Assembly: GCA_036346255.1 (NCBI GenBank)
Contig: CM070620.1
Coordinates: forward strand, 15,984,671-16,048,670
Origin: Ampelocalamus luodianensis
Taxonomy: Eukaryota > Streptophyta > Magnoliopsida > Poales > Poaceae
Length of the DNA stretch: 64,000 nucleotides
Direction: 5' to 3'
In this document: in pieces, positions 24,347 through 35,692 of the stretch
Layout: each line of letters begins with the position of its first letter
How positions within the stretch are numbered: position 1 is the stretch's first letter
The notes under the pieces: generated by a model
Told to the model about the DNA's origin: nothing
The model's database searches: none
Seen by the model: the letters and a program-made list of their open reading frames with translations, nothing else
Program-made: the position numbers and the translations under genes

Positions 24347-25275
24347 TTAGCCTCTTAGTCTACTCGAAGCCTTCATGTTTCCTAAAGTTTGAAGAAATGG
24401 AGCCCTTTTTCTCCCGGGCGTGCTATGAAAGCGACTTAGCGCCATGCATCTGTGAGTTTGGACTTCTTTCTTCGTGGTTGAGGCGCATCCCGAGTGATGG
24501 CTTTTATCTTTCGGGATTTGCTTGATTCCTCGTGCGAGAGACAAAATCCAAGTAATTTCCCGAAGAGACCCGAACACACACTTCTCGAGATTAAGTTTCA
24601 AGTGGTGCTTTACGAGGTTGTCGAAAGTTTCTTGTAAGTGCGTGATATGATTGAGTCGTTTCTTGCTTTTCGACTAGATCATCAACATAGGCTTTAGGTT
24701 TCGGCCTAGTTGAGGAGCAAAGTTGTTTGCATCAAACAACGAAAAAAGCTCGGCATTTTTAAGGTGAATGACATTTGACATAGCAAAATATCCCAAGCGG
24801 TGTAATAAATGCGGTCTTCTCCTCATCTTCTTGACACATACTAATCGGTGGTAACGAGTATGCATCTAGAAAACTCAACATTTCACACCTGCGATAGAGT
24901 CAACCAAGCGATCGTCACGAGGTAAGGGAAATCATCTTTTGGACAAGCTTTATTGAAGTCGATAAAGTCCACGCACATCGCCATTTGCCGTTCGACTTTC
25001 TAACCATTACGAGGTTGGCCAACCACTGGGTGATCGACTTCTCTTATGAAGCTTTGCTTTAAGCAACTTGTCCAGTTCGATCTAATAGCATCTCGTCGAT
25101 CGGGGAAAATCTCGTAATTTTTGTTTCTGGGTAGTTTATCGGTAGTAAAGCTAGCTTTGTGCTCGATCACTTCCTGGGACTCCGGGCATGTCGGATGCTT
25201 GCCGCGAAGACATCGGCGTTTGCCTAGAGGAAAGTGATGAGGCGTCTTCCTATTTGGGGTCGGAGGAATCCCCAA
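24347..25275 (-). pseudogene. Reverse transcriptase of the gypsy element (frame-broken)
   Basis: Segments in different minus frames read FNKACPKDDFPLPRIDRLVD, LSFLDAYS, EDEEKTAFITPLGIFCYV, and LKLNLEKCVFGS. The catalytic YVDD motif is encoded at 24689-24678 but in a different frame from the upstream block. Around 24840-24870 three bases appear to be missing from the usual SGYHQIS stretch. The enzyme would copy element RNA into cDNA. Confidence 0.88.
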
Positions 25276-25689
25276 TGCGAGCGATCTTTGAGGATCCTCG
25301 GCGTCGGAGAAACCTCTTTGACACAGTCGTTCGGCAGGTGCGACTTTAGGCCGACTTGCTAGTCGAAGGTGACTTTCAAATCTCGAGTTGGTAGTTGTCC
25401 AACCATCTCGAGGAGCAGCGATCGCAAAGTCGCCATCTTCTTGTCACGATATATCGTGATCACTCCTTTGGGACTGGCATCTTAAGACATTGATACCCAT
25501 AATGAGTAGCTATTAAGAATCTTGCCAAAGTTGGTCGTCAGAGTATGGCGTTATATCTGTGTCGAAGTCGACCACTTCAAAGGAGACCTTCTACGTCTGA
25601 AATTGCTTGGGATCCAAGCGTTAAAGGAAGAAAACTTGGCCAATTGGTTTGGCGAAGACCGATGCGATTCCATGAAATGAATATCGTCG

Positions 25690-26150
25690 GTCTTACATTG
25701 TCTGAGTACTGCATCTGCGTCGAGTACTCGTAAGCGATATGTTTAACGAGCTTCCACCATCAACAAAACTCGATTGACTCGACAATTGTTGATGGTGGGT
25801 TCGACCACTATCGGGAATCGACTGGTCTAGTCGAAGGATCGGACAATCACCTTTTGAAAGTAATGGTGACTTGACCGCCGGTAATTTATTGACAAGAGAG
25901 TCGATTGTGTTTACCTCACGCTCGTGACCTTGGTGCCTCAAGTGATTCATATCGAAGATCCCCATAGATGTGATCGATGGTGTGTTGCGGATCTTGGGCG
26001 ACATCTCTTCATCATCCGACTCATACATCCACTTGTTTGGCCTACTGTTCAAGAGTAGGAAGTGGCCTTGCGAGTAATAGTCTTGAGTTTAGTGGAAAAC
26101 TCGGCATTCTGAAGATCATGTCCTTCTTTTTATGAAAAGGACACCACAGG
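25690..26150 (-). pseudogene. Gag zinc-finger/protease region of the gypsy element
   Basis: On the minus strand near 25765-25748 the frame reads FVDGGSSLNI, the aspartic protease active-site style of plant gypsy elements (normally D-G-G-S-S). Upstream, at about 26150-26100, is a Cys/His motif-like segment that links gag to the protease. Frames are interrupted. Confidence 0.65.
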
Positions 26151-26449
26151 TTTGTCATTTCTCGATCTTGGCGCTTACCTTTGCCTCGATCGGGATTTTG
26201 CTGGAGTTGCGTGGCTCCTTGTAAACTTCGACCGGGACTTCCTTAGAGCAACTCTGGAGATTTGTGTCTTTTGCCTTGTTTTTAGATTTCCTAGCCTTTT
26301 ATCCTTTTTCTTGCTACCTCACTTTGCCTCTGTGGGATGTTGTCTTCTTGATCGATAGTATTGTTCCATTATTTGCCAGTGGCGATCGCATACCTATCGG
26401 CCATCTCAAAGAGTTGGCGGCGGTGGCAGGTGGATGTAAAGCGATATCA

Positions 26450-28191
26450 TCTGTTATCCTACGCCGGACTCCTGCGAAAGCTCGATCACGGATAGTCGAA
26501 ACTCTGGAATAAATTTGAACTGGCCGAAGCGTCTGATGAATTGTCGTAGTGTTTCATGGTCATTCTGCCTTATTCGGTGCAGATCATCATCCTTTCCAGG
26601 GCGATTGTAAGTGCCCTAGAAATTTACCAGCAAAAGATCACAGAGGTGTTGCCACGAGTAGATCGACTCGAATGGCTGGTTTAAAAGCCATGATCGTGCC
26701 ATCCTTCGAGCACAGTCGGAAGGTAATTCGCTATGACATGCTCTCCTTCTCTTGCGGCCCGGATAGCTGTAGTGTAAATCTGGAGGAACTCGATGGGATT
26801 TTGGGTTCCATCGAATTTCTCCAAATTTGCTTGTCAGCAGGCGGCGACAAAGCGCTCGAAGGTCGGGTGGCGCGGCACCCGAGATAACCTCTTGCCTCCT
26901 TCTTTGCAGAAAAGAAGGGTTGATGTCGCCGGGTGATCGTACTCGTCGATACCCAGCCACAGGAGGACTGGACCTATGATAGGTTTCAGCCTTACGAGGG
27001 AAATACTCCCGTACTCCGCTTGTTGTCGTGCATCTCATCGCCGAAGTGGTGAAAGATCACCTCTCCTGGGGGTTTGTTGCGTCTTTCTCATGTCAGGAGA
27101 GCAGCGTGAGTGATGTTTATGGCGCCTTCTATGCGGCGGGTATGCGAGCGGCGGCGGAAGAAGAAGTCGTAATACTCGACTTCACGGTTGCGATCGGCGA
27201 AGGCGCTCGAGTTTGGCCATCATATCGCGAAGCCTTTGTGTGATCTCTTCTGCAAAGAGATCATACCCTAGTGCTCAAGCGAGCTCTTGAGTCGGATTTT
27301 CCAGCAAATCGTTGATGTGCTGGAGTTCTTGAGCTTCCTCATTTGGAAGTAAGCACGCTCGGGAAGGTTTTACGAGTTGCTATTTTCCTCCGTCGGGTTG
27401 TCTCGAAATGACCTATTTGGACCCACGAGTCGGCTTTAATGGAGTGCGAGAATGTTGAGGATGTCCCCACGTTCATTAAAGTGTTTGTTTCGTTCGTCAG
27501 CGGTGGCGCCCCTGCCATTGCCACGAGGGGGTGTAGAGTATGCTCGTCGGGGAGCATCGTCAATCCTTCCCATGTGAGAACGATTCTTATCAGAGGGAAG
27601 GACGAAGACCTCCTGTGGATGACCTCCACTTGCGCTCGAGGCCTCCTCGCTTGAGGGGTAGTCGAGCGACACCATCTGGCGACTTGGAGTAAACCCCTCC
27701 AGGTAGGGGAACTCCGGGTTATAACCGTCTCCGTTTACAGGTGGGCCCTCCGTCGGTTGGACTTGGAGAAACAGCATGCTCGATCCTCTTTCCTGCGGAA
27801 ATACTCGGAGATAGAGGACCATCAGATGTCGATGGAGCTCCGGAATGATGACTTCCAGAACCTGTCTTGCCAAGTCGTACTGCCTCGGGGGAACTCGAAC
27901 GCTTGGAGGAAAAACTCTCGTCGCATTGCGAATTTGCCCTAATGCATTCCTGTTGTTGGTCGTGGTGACCCTTGCCCTGAGCGGGTTCCTCGGTGGCGTC
28001 TTGTTGTGAGGGCGAGGATCCCCATGTTCTCTGATGATGGGGCAATCTCCGAGATCTGATAAAAGATCTCAAGAGGCGGCAACACCGTCAGAAGATTCGA
28101 CACTCGGTTCGTAGTCAAAACCGGCATCCATGTCGACGTCTGCGTAATCGGCCAAGTCGAACCAATTCTCCTCGTTCCATTCTCCTACCAT
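26450..28191 (-). pseudogene. Gag of the gypsy element (broken)
   Basis: The likely start is the minus-strand ATG at 28191-28189 (MVGEWNEENWFDLADYADVD). The retrotransposon gag domain is near 26710-26470: ARSWLLNQPFESIYSW, then DDLHRIRQNDHETLRQFIRR, with an in-frame TAG in between. The region from 27300 to 28100 is proline/serine-rich and low in conservation. Gag would form the particle that packages element RNA. Confidence 0.8.
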
Positions 28192-28240
28192 GGTAGCATC
28201 AAAGAGAAAAGAAAGAACTGTTGACAAGGAATTACCAGAA

Positions 28241-28262
28241 GATCCCCACGGTCGGCGCCAAC
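28241..28262 (-). other. Primer binding site of the gypsy element
   Basis: Directly beside the right LTR, the minus strand reads GTTGGCGCCGACCGTGGGGA, the TGGCGCC-type primer site common in grass gypsy elements. It fixes the right LTR as the 5' LTR and the element as minus-strand. Confidence 0.8.
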
Positions 28263-28982
28263 TGTTGGTGTTTTAGAACCGATCTTACGTAAAGATTGTT
28301 TGATTCGGGGGGTCTCCACAATTGATCACGCAGACGAGAGAGACACGAGGATTTTTATACAGGTTCGTGCCTTCTCAGGTGAGAATAATAACCCTACTCC
28401 TGTGTTTCTTGTATTAGGTATCTGGATTACACCGAAAAGCCTCCCCCCTCTATCTCTAAAAGACATTTATTTATACTACGCAGTGGTGGCCGTTGTCGTT
28501 CCAGGCTAATTAGTCGCTCACCATTATTACGTAATAATGAGAGTAATTACCGGAGTAGTAACATCCCTATCTTTGTCAAGCGATTATCGATCGAGAGATA
28601 GTGGAGAATTATACGTAGTTATATCGGGCATAACTACGTATTTTGATTGCCAGATTCCCACTATTAAATGGGCCTTCGGCGAGTGGACCCGATTAATCGT
28701 GAGGGCGTCGTGGCGGCTGGTCATAAAAGAACTTACGACCGGGGTTGTCGTGAAAGGCTTACGATCGGAGTGCTGGTCGCGGGAAGACTTACGACCAGGA
28801 CGTGTCGTGGCGGGACTTACGATTACACTATAGTCGTAGAGATGCTTACGACTAGGGGTAGTCGTAGGAGATCTTACGACTACCTGACTTGCTTTCCCCT
28901 TCTAATATTAGGGGGTATGCCACGTGACGTCATATTACATGATTATGGAAATAATAAAATGAGGATTATTAGATCCTCGTCA
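28263..28982 (-). repeat. Right LTR (5' LTR of the minus-strand gypsy element)
   Basis: It is 720 bp, collinear with 16415-17123, with the same TG...CA ends and the six-unit dyad array (about 28718-28884). The left LTR differs from it by many single-base contractions. Confidence 0.93.
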
Positions 28983-29215
28983 AGGCCGATTTTAAAGGCA
29001 TAAGTAGTCACTGCTTGAAGATTTTATAGAGAAGAGATCAGGAATGGAATGGTAGGACCCTGGGATGCAAGGGAGGAGAACTTGACCGGCATGAATACAG
29101 TTACACAGACTAAGGTGAAATGAATGGCGAGAGATAGGTGAAGAGGTGTTGTAGTAGTTTTTGACTTATTTGGTCTTGTTTTGGAATGGAATAGCAAATT
29201 TTGCCTTCTCATGTT
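28983..29215 (+). repeat. CACTA-internal repeat block, copy 1
   Basis: This stretch, starting AGGCCGATTTTAAAGGC and including CTTTATAGAGAAGAGATCAG-like and GGTGAAGAGGTGTTGTAGTAG segments, recurs inverted at 33780-33946 in the inner CACTA element and in part at 35385-35430. In all three the block abuts a (TA)n tract. In this copy the gypsy element separates it from the tract at 16279-16407. Confidence 0.75.
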
Positions 29216-29739
29216 CGAAATCACAAGAATAACACCGCGTTAGACTAGTCTGGCTACATGTATCCCCTACCATGCTTGGATGCACAACATCATCCTACCA
29301 TTATCATAAGTGTGTGTGATGGCAAATTGGCCATCGGGCCTTTTCGATATTTCTCTTCTATTGCACTTGGATTTTTCAGAGGACGGTGTATCAGATGCAT
29401 GAGGTGACGATGACGAAGAATGAGCAAACGACATCTTCACAAGAAAATGAAGTTCTGACGGGTATGGACATATTATCATAAGATTCTCTATGTGTATGGG
29501 TATACACTCCAATTAATAAAACATGTGTACTCTAAAAAACCTAAAACATAAATGATAAATCACCTTCTTGGTGCGTACTACTTAATTCAACAAGAACTGT
29601 ATTCTAGTTGCATATATGATAAAATGGAATCTTGGAGCCGCTCCAATTAACCCAACATGTATGATTATGAATTGAAAAGAGTGCAAAGTAGTTTGCATAG
29701 AGGATTTTATTCGTTCTGCGATATCTGAAAAAGGCACCG

Positions 29740-30355
29740 GTCGGATCGCATATGTTCGTTCTTTTGTTTTGTGTACCAGCCGACCAAATGAGTCCATGTT
29801 ACACACTTCGAAGGTACCTTACCGGAGGCGACACGTGCTCGGGGGAGAGGAGGAGCGTCTTTGTGCTCGGGGAGGAGGGTGCTAGGTTCGGGAGCGGCGA
29901 CTCGTGCTTAGGGAGGCGCGCGGCTCGGGAGAGAGGCACTGGGTTACGGGAGGCGACTCGTGCTCGGGAGGGCGGCGAGGCTTGGGGAGAGGCACACCGG
30001 GCTAGAGGAGGAGGCAGCGTCGAGGACGGCAGCGACGGGCTCGGGGGAGGAGGGAGAGTTAGAGAAACTTAATCGTTTGAGAGGGGGGCACGGGCAAACC
30101 CTAGACTCTGAATATAAATAGGGTTGAAGATCACAGACGGTTCTAAAGTAGAACCGTATGTGATAGTTAACTATCACAAACAGTTTGCAGACGAAACCAT
30201 CTATGATAGCTGATGTGTCACAAACAGTTTGTAGATGAAATCGTCTGTGATAGCTGATGTGTCACAAACAGTTTGTAGATAAAGCTGTTTGTGATAGCTG
30301 ATGTATCACACACAGTTTGTAGATAAAACCATTTGTGATAGCTTATGTATCTGAG
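29740..30355 (-). other. C-rich leader (minus) and internal subterminal array of the outer CACTA
   Basis: 29820-30110 is G-rich on the plus strand. Read on the minus strand it starts after CTAGGGTTTGCC and is a CTCC/CCTCCTCC-rich leader, like the plus-strand leader at 32950-33270 of the inner element. 30130-30355 has five degenerate dyads with TTTGTAGATRAAA spacers and GCTGATGTRTCACA. No intact protein can be read. Confidence 0.55.
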
Positions 30356-30662
30356 CAATATGCTGATAGTTGATCATCTAGTATTCATGACCCAATGATC
30401 TTGATCATTTTGTGGTGAAATAAACTTGATCATTTTGTTTTGTGATCTTGTTGATCCTCTGTGATCTCTTTGCCTTTGTGATATCTTGTTTGTTGAAAGG
30501 CTTAAGTGCTAAAATATGTGATCTCTTTGCCTTTGTGATATCTGTTTGCCGAAAGGCTAATGTACTAAAATTGTGATTCCTTTTACATTATTAAACAAAT
30601 GATCCTCTGTTGGGTGAAATTATATACAAATATTTACTAAAACTGTTAATTTTACGACAAGT

Positions 30663-30894
30663 AGTTCAACACCGGTGCAAAGAACTTGGTGTACTCATGC
30701 CTAATCCTACAGCCATCGCTGCAGAAGACGACGTAGTCGCCCCACCCTTCCGTCACACTGTAGCCAATACTGCTCGTGCACCGGTAACCATACTTCGGCA
30801 GCGCCAACACCCAACCCTACGGCCCGGCCATCTTCTTCCACGTCGCCTCCCGAACCGCGTCCACAGTGAGCCTCTAACACTGCCTGCACTCCCG
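30663..30894 (-). pseudogene. Captured gene fragment, downstream part
   Basis: Read on the minus strand from 30894, the frame gives RECRQC, a stop, RLTVDAVREATWKKMAGP, a stop, then GWVLALPKYGYRCTSSIGYS, TEGWGDYVVFCSDG and HEYTKFFAPVLNY. Both stops are TAG and fit single transitions from TGG and CAG. It joins in frame with 35693-35830 when the inner CACTA and one CCG copy are removed. The parent gene is not recognised. Confidence 0.55.
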
Positions 30895-30904
30895 CGTTAC
30901 TACA

Positions 30905-31200
30905 AAAAGGCTAATACTGGACGCCTCATCACAAACGGTTGACCAAAATCGTCTGTATTACATGCAATCACAGATGGTTTTGGTTTAGAGACTGTCTGTG
31001 TTACTGGCTATGCTAAAAACCATCTGTGAAGAGGTAATATCACAAACGGTTTATGATGAAAACCGTCTACGAAGTATCATAGACAGTTCTTCAAAATAAC
31101 CATCTGTGATATTTAGAAATATCACAGACGGTTTTCAACAAAGAACTGTCTGTGATACTTCCTAGACAGTTCTTAATTATAACCATCTGTGATAATATCC
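30905..31200. repeat. Left subterminal array of the inner CACTA
   Basis: About ten alternating TCACAGACGGTT / AACCATCTGTGATA half-sites follow the GGCTAATACTGGACGCCTCA terminal block. The whole arrangement is collinear with the inverted 50880-51223 end. Confidence 0.85.
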
Positions 31201-31352
31201 CTTCAGCTCTTCGATGAGTTTATTCTTCATCGTCGATGCGTCTCTTCATCGCATCAATGCCGCTTTGGCTCACCGATGCGTCTCTTCGTCTTACGCACGC
31301 ACCGAATTTATTCCTTGTTTTATATTAAAAAAAAGATCATCCGCCATCAAAG

Positions 31353-31949
31353 ATGATCATCATCGATCCCCCACATATAAACTCTACTCTTCTAAAGCTA
31401 GCAGAAATGGTTTCCTCTTCTGTTTTCTTGTCGCCGGCATTGATCATCTACCTGGCCATACTGTACGAACACCTCTCCGGCTGTACGTTGGCGGATGCGG
31501 CGGAAGGACACTGTTTGATCATCAATGTCCTCACTCCTCTGTTCAAGTATTTGCCAGAGTAGGTGGCGGCCACCTTCCGCCATCTTGACATCTTCCTCCG
31601 CCACGTCTTTCGAGTGATTTTCCACTTCCGGCGAGTTTACCACATCATCGACGTGGTCCTCCACAACGACGTTGCACATTTTTAGGAGGCTCACTGCCAC
31701 TTGGACTGCTTCATTGAGGCGGCGGGCGACCGAGTTGACCATGCTAAGACCCCTCAAGCAAAGAAAGAGAGCCTATGGGCTCAATTCTTCTTGATTCAAC
31801 AGTCCGAGGTTCTTTGGGAGACACTCGAACGAGCGCATCAGCGGGTGGACGCATTTCGGGCTTCGTTCACTTACAGACCATCCGATGCTGACACCGTCGC
31901 CTACGAAGTTTTGAAGACGGAGATAGCAGCCTACCTTCGCCAATAGAAA
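31353..31949 (+). pseudogene. 198-codon open frame with two TAG stops inside the inner CACTA
   Basis: One frame from ATG 31353 to TAG 31947-31949 reads through except for TAG at 31560-31562 and 31683-31685. It starts MIIIDPPHINSTLLKLAEMV, includes a hydrophobic LSPALIIYLAILYEHLSG stretch, then FRHLDIFLRHVFRVIFHFRR, and ends with a charged helix ending TEIAAYLRQ. I do not recognise the family. It could be a captured host gene or an element-specific protein. It ends about 1 kb before the leader exon of the element's main gene. Confidence 0.45.
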
Positions 31950-32282
31950 AACTTTGTTTATTTAGGTTTCTACTTTTTTTAATCTTTATAAGAAGCGACT
32001 GGCCATGCTGTTTAGCCATATATATGTAAATCTCAAAATGAAGAAAATCTAGTTTGGAGGTGATCGAATTACTATATTATATGTTGAACCATATGCAAAT
32101 AATTTTCAGCAGTATTTAAATGACAAAATTTACATATAAACATGCAATTTCTTCATGTCATGCAAATGTATACATGACAGTATATGCTCAAAACATATAT
32201 AGAACTTTGAAAAATCATATCACATACGGTTCCATAATAAAATCGTTAGTGATATGGGACCATATCACAGACGGTTCTATTA

Positions 32283-32878
32283 GGGTGCGTTTGGTTGGTG
32301 GGATGATGTTGAATGGGGTGGGATGGTATAGGTAGGATGGGATCGTCCTAGATGAGATGATACAAGTATGGTGTTTAGTTGGTGAGGTAGGATGATACAT
32401 GATTTTGTTTGGTTGGTGAGATAGGATGGTTCTGGATGGTTTAAGATGGTGTTTGGTTTGGTGAATGAGGCTGTATTTGGATTGCACTAAACTTTAGGAT
32501 GTTATGGCACGTGGGGGCCCGCATGATATTTTTTGCACCAAAATATGCCAAGAGTGGTCTTGTTTTGTTGATTAAATGACAAGAAACACAACGGTTCAAT
32601 CGGATCGCAAATCGGATACTCAGTTTAGGAAATATGATTATTTGAAGCTCGTAAATCAAACTATTTTTTTCGTGCGTGCCTTGGAATTCGAGTGAACGAC
32701 ATGGTTTGGGATTTTTTCCCCGAACGAGATGATACAGTATAAACATGGAATATTCCCATTTCTTGAACCATCCCATCCTGAATGGTTTGATTCCATTCAA
32801 CCAACCAAACACCTGAACAAACTCATTTCCTGTATCGGATGGTTCAAGACCAAATGATTCAACGAACCAAACGCACCC
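32283..32878. mobile_element. Tourist-like MITE, 596 bp
   Basis: The ends are GGGTGCGTTTGGTT and AACCAAACGCACCC, perfect inverted repeats that continue imperfectly (GATGATG..., ATGGTTTGATTC). TTA flanks both sides (32280-32282 and 32879-32881), the target preference of PIF/Harbinger elements. It interrupts a subterminal dyad (ACGGTTCTA|TTATGGAACCGT) of the inner CACTA. No coding capacity. Confidence 0.9.
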
Positions 32879-32949
32879 TTATGGAACCGTCTGTGAAAAG
32901 TATCACTGACGGTTCCATAATAGAACCGTCTGTGATAAATCTTTATTAG

Positions 32950-33270
32950 TAGGAGCCGCTAGGGTTTGCACCCTAACTCGTCACTCCCCAGCGCCCTTAC
33001 TCTCGCCTGTTCCCCTCCCTACCTCGACACCATCGCTGCGCGAAGCCTCCTCCCCGACCTCGTCGTCGATGCCGCCGGTCCAATCGACCTCCCTGCGGCC
33101 AAATCCACCTCGACGCCGTCGCCCGAAGCTTCCCCCTACGGTGTCGTCGTCCTCTCCCCAGCGCACATGACCTCTTCGTTCTCTCCCCCCGGCGTGCGCG
33201 GCCCTGGCCGGCTACTCCTCCACCGACCTCCCCCGGCTACCTCACCATCGACACTGGCGACGTCGAGGTA
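32950..33270 (+). other. Leader exon of the inner CACTA gene
   Basis: A C-rich, arginine/proline-coding-like stretch starts CTAGGGTTTGCACCC and ends GACGTCGAG|GTAAGA at 33269-33274. The following 33270-33700 is T-rich intron-like sequence containing GCACTGGGAGGTATTAC. The same leader plus GCACTGGGAGATATTAC intron occurs at 45814-46640, upstream of the decayed transposase gene there. In this element the downstream coding exons are missing. Confidence 0.6.
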
Positions 33271-33779
33271 AGACAGATCTATCACCTATTGGTTTGGGCT
33301 ATTGGTATTCATGTGAACCGAGCTGCAATGTGACTGATGGATGGATCCGGAGGTGGGGAATAGGGTTGTGTTCGGGTGTGACTGCTGTTGCTGCTGGTTG
33401 TGGATAGATCCTATTAGGTTGCTTAATGTGTTAATCTGGCACAATCACTGATTTTTGTGTGCTCTATGTGATTTGTCTGTGCCTAGCACTGGGAGGTATT
33501 ACAAATTTGTGTACTCTGTTAATCTGCTCAATAATGTTAATAGTCTTATGCTGAAATTGAATTGATAATTAGTTCATATTTGAGCTCTAATGAATTGCTA
33601 ACTGTTGTACACATACAATTTTATACATTCTGATATACAATTGAATTGCTAACTGATGTCACAAATGCGATTGGATGTGATATTGCATATAGATTGTGTG
33701 TCTTTTAAATGACCTGAAGGATTCACATGTTTATATGTCAATTATGTCTTTTAAATTTGCTATTTCATTCCAAAACAAG

Positions 33780-34140
<361 letters not shown>

Positions 34141-34161
34141 GAGCCCCTGTAAGTTCAAGAA

Positions 34162-34293
34162 GTATGGCGGCCAGGAGAGCGCGTGGACATCTAATTACTT
34201 AGATGTCGTCGATTGGTAATTGGACGTCGCTATGTTCAAAAAGTGACGACATCTAGGTAATTGGATGTCCATGCGCTCTTCTGGTAGCCATGC
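34162..34293. repeat. Hairpin with 49-bp arms
   Basis: 34162-34210 (GTATGGCGGCCAGGAGAGCG ... AGATGTCGTC) and 34245-34293 (GACGACATCT ... CTGGTAGCCATGC) are inverted with about eight mismatches around a 34-bp loop. If transcribed it would form a long pre-miRNA-like stem. It could also be a small foldback insertion. Confidence 0.85.
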
Positions 34294-35100
34294 TGATGAA
34301 CCCGAAGGTCCGTTTGTTGGCCCGATCTTTCGATGAGAACGATACGTTCGGTATTAGTTGCTCAACTCTCACGATCCTGGCTACGAACTCGCAAGGCCCG
34401 AAACCACGCAATCGCTGAATCGCTCGACAAGTCATTATCAGCCGTGTACGAATACCGGTTGACGACCACGAAGGTCGATTCCTGCATACACCGAAGAAGC
34501 ACGCAAGAACAAGATAAAGCAATCTGAAATTGCAAATAGGAATTGAAATATTTGAATTGAGTTGGGATTCTTAATAAGGATCTTAATTGGGTGGTCTAGT
34601 CGACACACGCAAAAGATACAAGTTGCAACGAAGGCAAACTAAACATAAACAAAATCCCCGAAAAACTATAGGGGTGTGGCCTCCTTATATAGGGGAGGGG
34701 GAGCCGCACATCTAATAGAACCAGCGGGGCGGGACTAAATTTGTGGGTTACTGTTCACGTGAATAGTAACCACGCCCCCCAAGTGGACCGCCGGCAGATG
34801 AGCCAAGTTCAGTATGATTACAAATCCCAAATTGGCCCAAATAAGTGATATGATGTATTATTTTGATGATCGCGATCAGCCTAGAAGGAATTTGGAGGTG
34901 AGGCCGGATCCGTTGGAAAGAGGACGAAATAATCTTTCAATCAAGTACTCGTGGACCTCCAACGGACTCCGTATGTGAAAGTTATGCCTGTTTTAAGTTG
35001 GTGTTGTCAGGCTGATTCCGGAGGCCGAATTGGATTCCAAAACGGGTCCAGCTCGAACTGCTTGCTTGTCTTGGACCAAAAGTGATATGGTGCTGCACAT
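34294..35100. other. LTR-like unassigned sequence inside the inner CACTA
   Basis: Promoter-like CCTTATATAGGGGAGGGGG at about 34681-34700, with GGGGTGTGGCC upstream, and a GC-poor 5' part, recall grass LTR sequence. No matching second copy or TG...CA boundary was found in the window, so it is only a possible LTR remnant. Confidence 0.25.
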
Positions 35101-35436
35101 ATATATATATTTCATCATTAGGTAGCATCATATAGTTCATATAATATAAATACACTCCTAAAAACAAGCTCACTTGATAATTTAAGTGAAGCGTACGAGC
35201 TCTTATACTTGGAACAGTAAGCATAGCAAATATGGTTGTATCCATAGGGGTCATGTCCTCATCACATGCTTTTTGAATTTGTTGGGGCTCGATGAAGATG
35301 TCCGTGGTTGTTGTCCTTTCCTCCTCATGCTGCGTGGGCGACCCCAAAAGTGGCCAAGGACTATGAACAATATATATATGAAGCGGTTTTAAAAGTATAG
35401 CGGCCACTACTTGGATACTTTATAGAGAAAAGTAAT

Positions 35437-35692
35437 CACAGACGGTTTTAGCTATAAACTGTCTATGATACATCAGCTATCACAGACGGTTTCAGCTAAA
35501 AACCATCTGTGTTATTCAACTATCACAAACGGTTCTGAGTTAATAACCATCTATGATAGTATGCATCACAGACGGTTCGAAAATCGTCTGTGATGATCTC
35601 ATGTCATTACTGACCCATAAACTCAGACGGCTCACCAAACCATATGTGATAACGTTTTTAAACCGTCTGCAAAGATCTTTTTTGTAGTAGTG
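35437..35692. repeat. Right subterminal array of the inner CACTA
   Basis: Alternating TCACAGACGGTT and AACCRTCTGTGATA half-sites end in CTTTTTTGTAGTAGTG. Read inverted, it contains GAGCCGTCTGAGTTTATGGG, shared with the termini at 14618 and 63871. Confidence 0.9.

Larger units (their letters stand above)
16415..28982 (-). mobile_element. Ty3/gypsy LTR retrotransposon with an antisense gene, 12.6 kb
   Basis: It is bounded by two LTRs in direct orientation (709 and 720 bp). On the minus strand the order is LTR, primer site, gag, protease, reverse transcriptase, RNase H, integrase, spacer, an antisense gene block, polypurine tract, LTR. This order with an extra antisense gene between integrase and the 3' LTR is known from Tat-lineage elements of plants (Grande and related families). 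Coding frames are broken many times. Flanks AAGCT(T) on the left and AGGCC on the right fit a target copy AAGCC with one change each, judged from related uninterrupted sites at 35388 and, inverted, 33930-33946. It lies inside the outer CACTA element. Confidence 0.9.
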
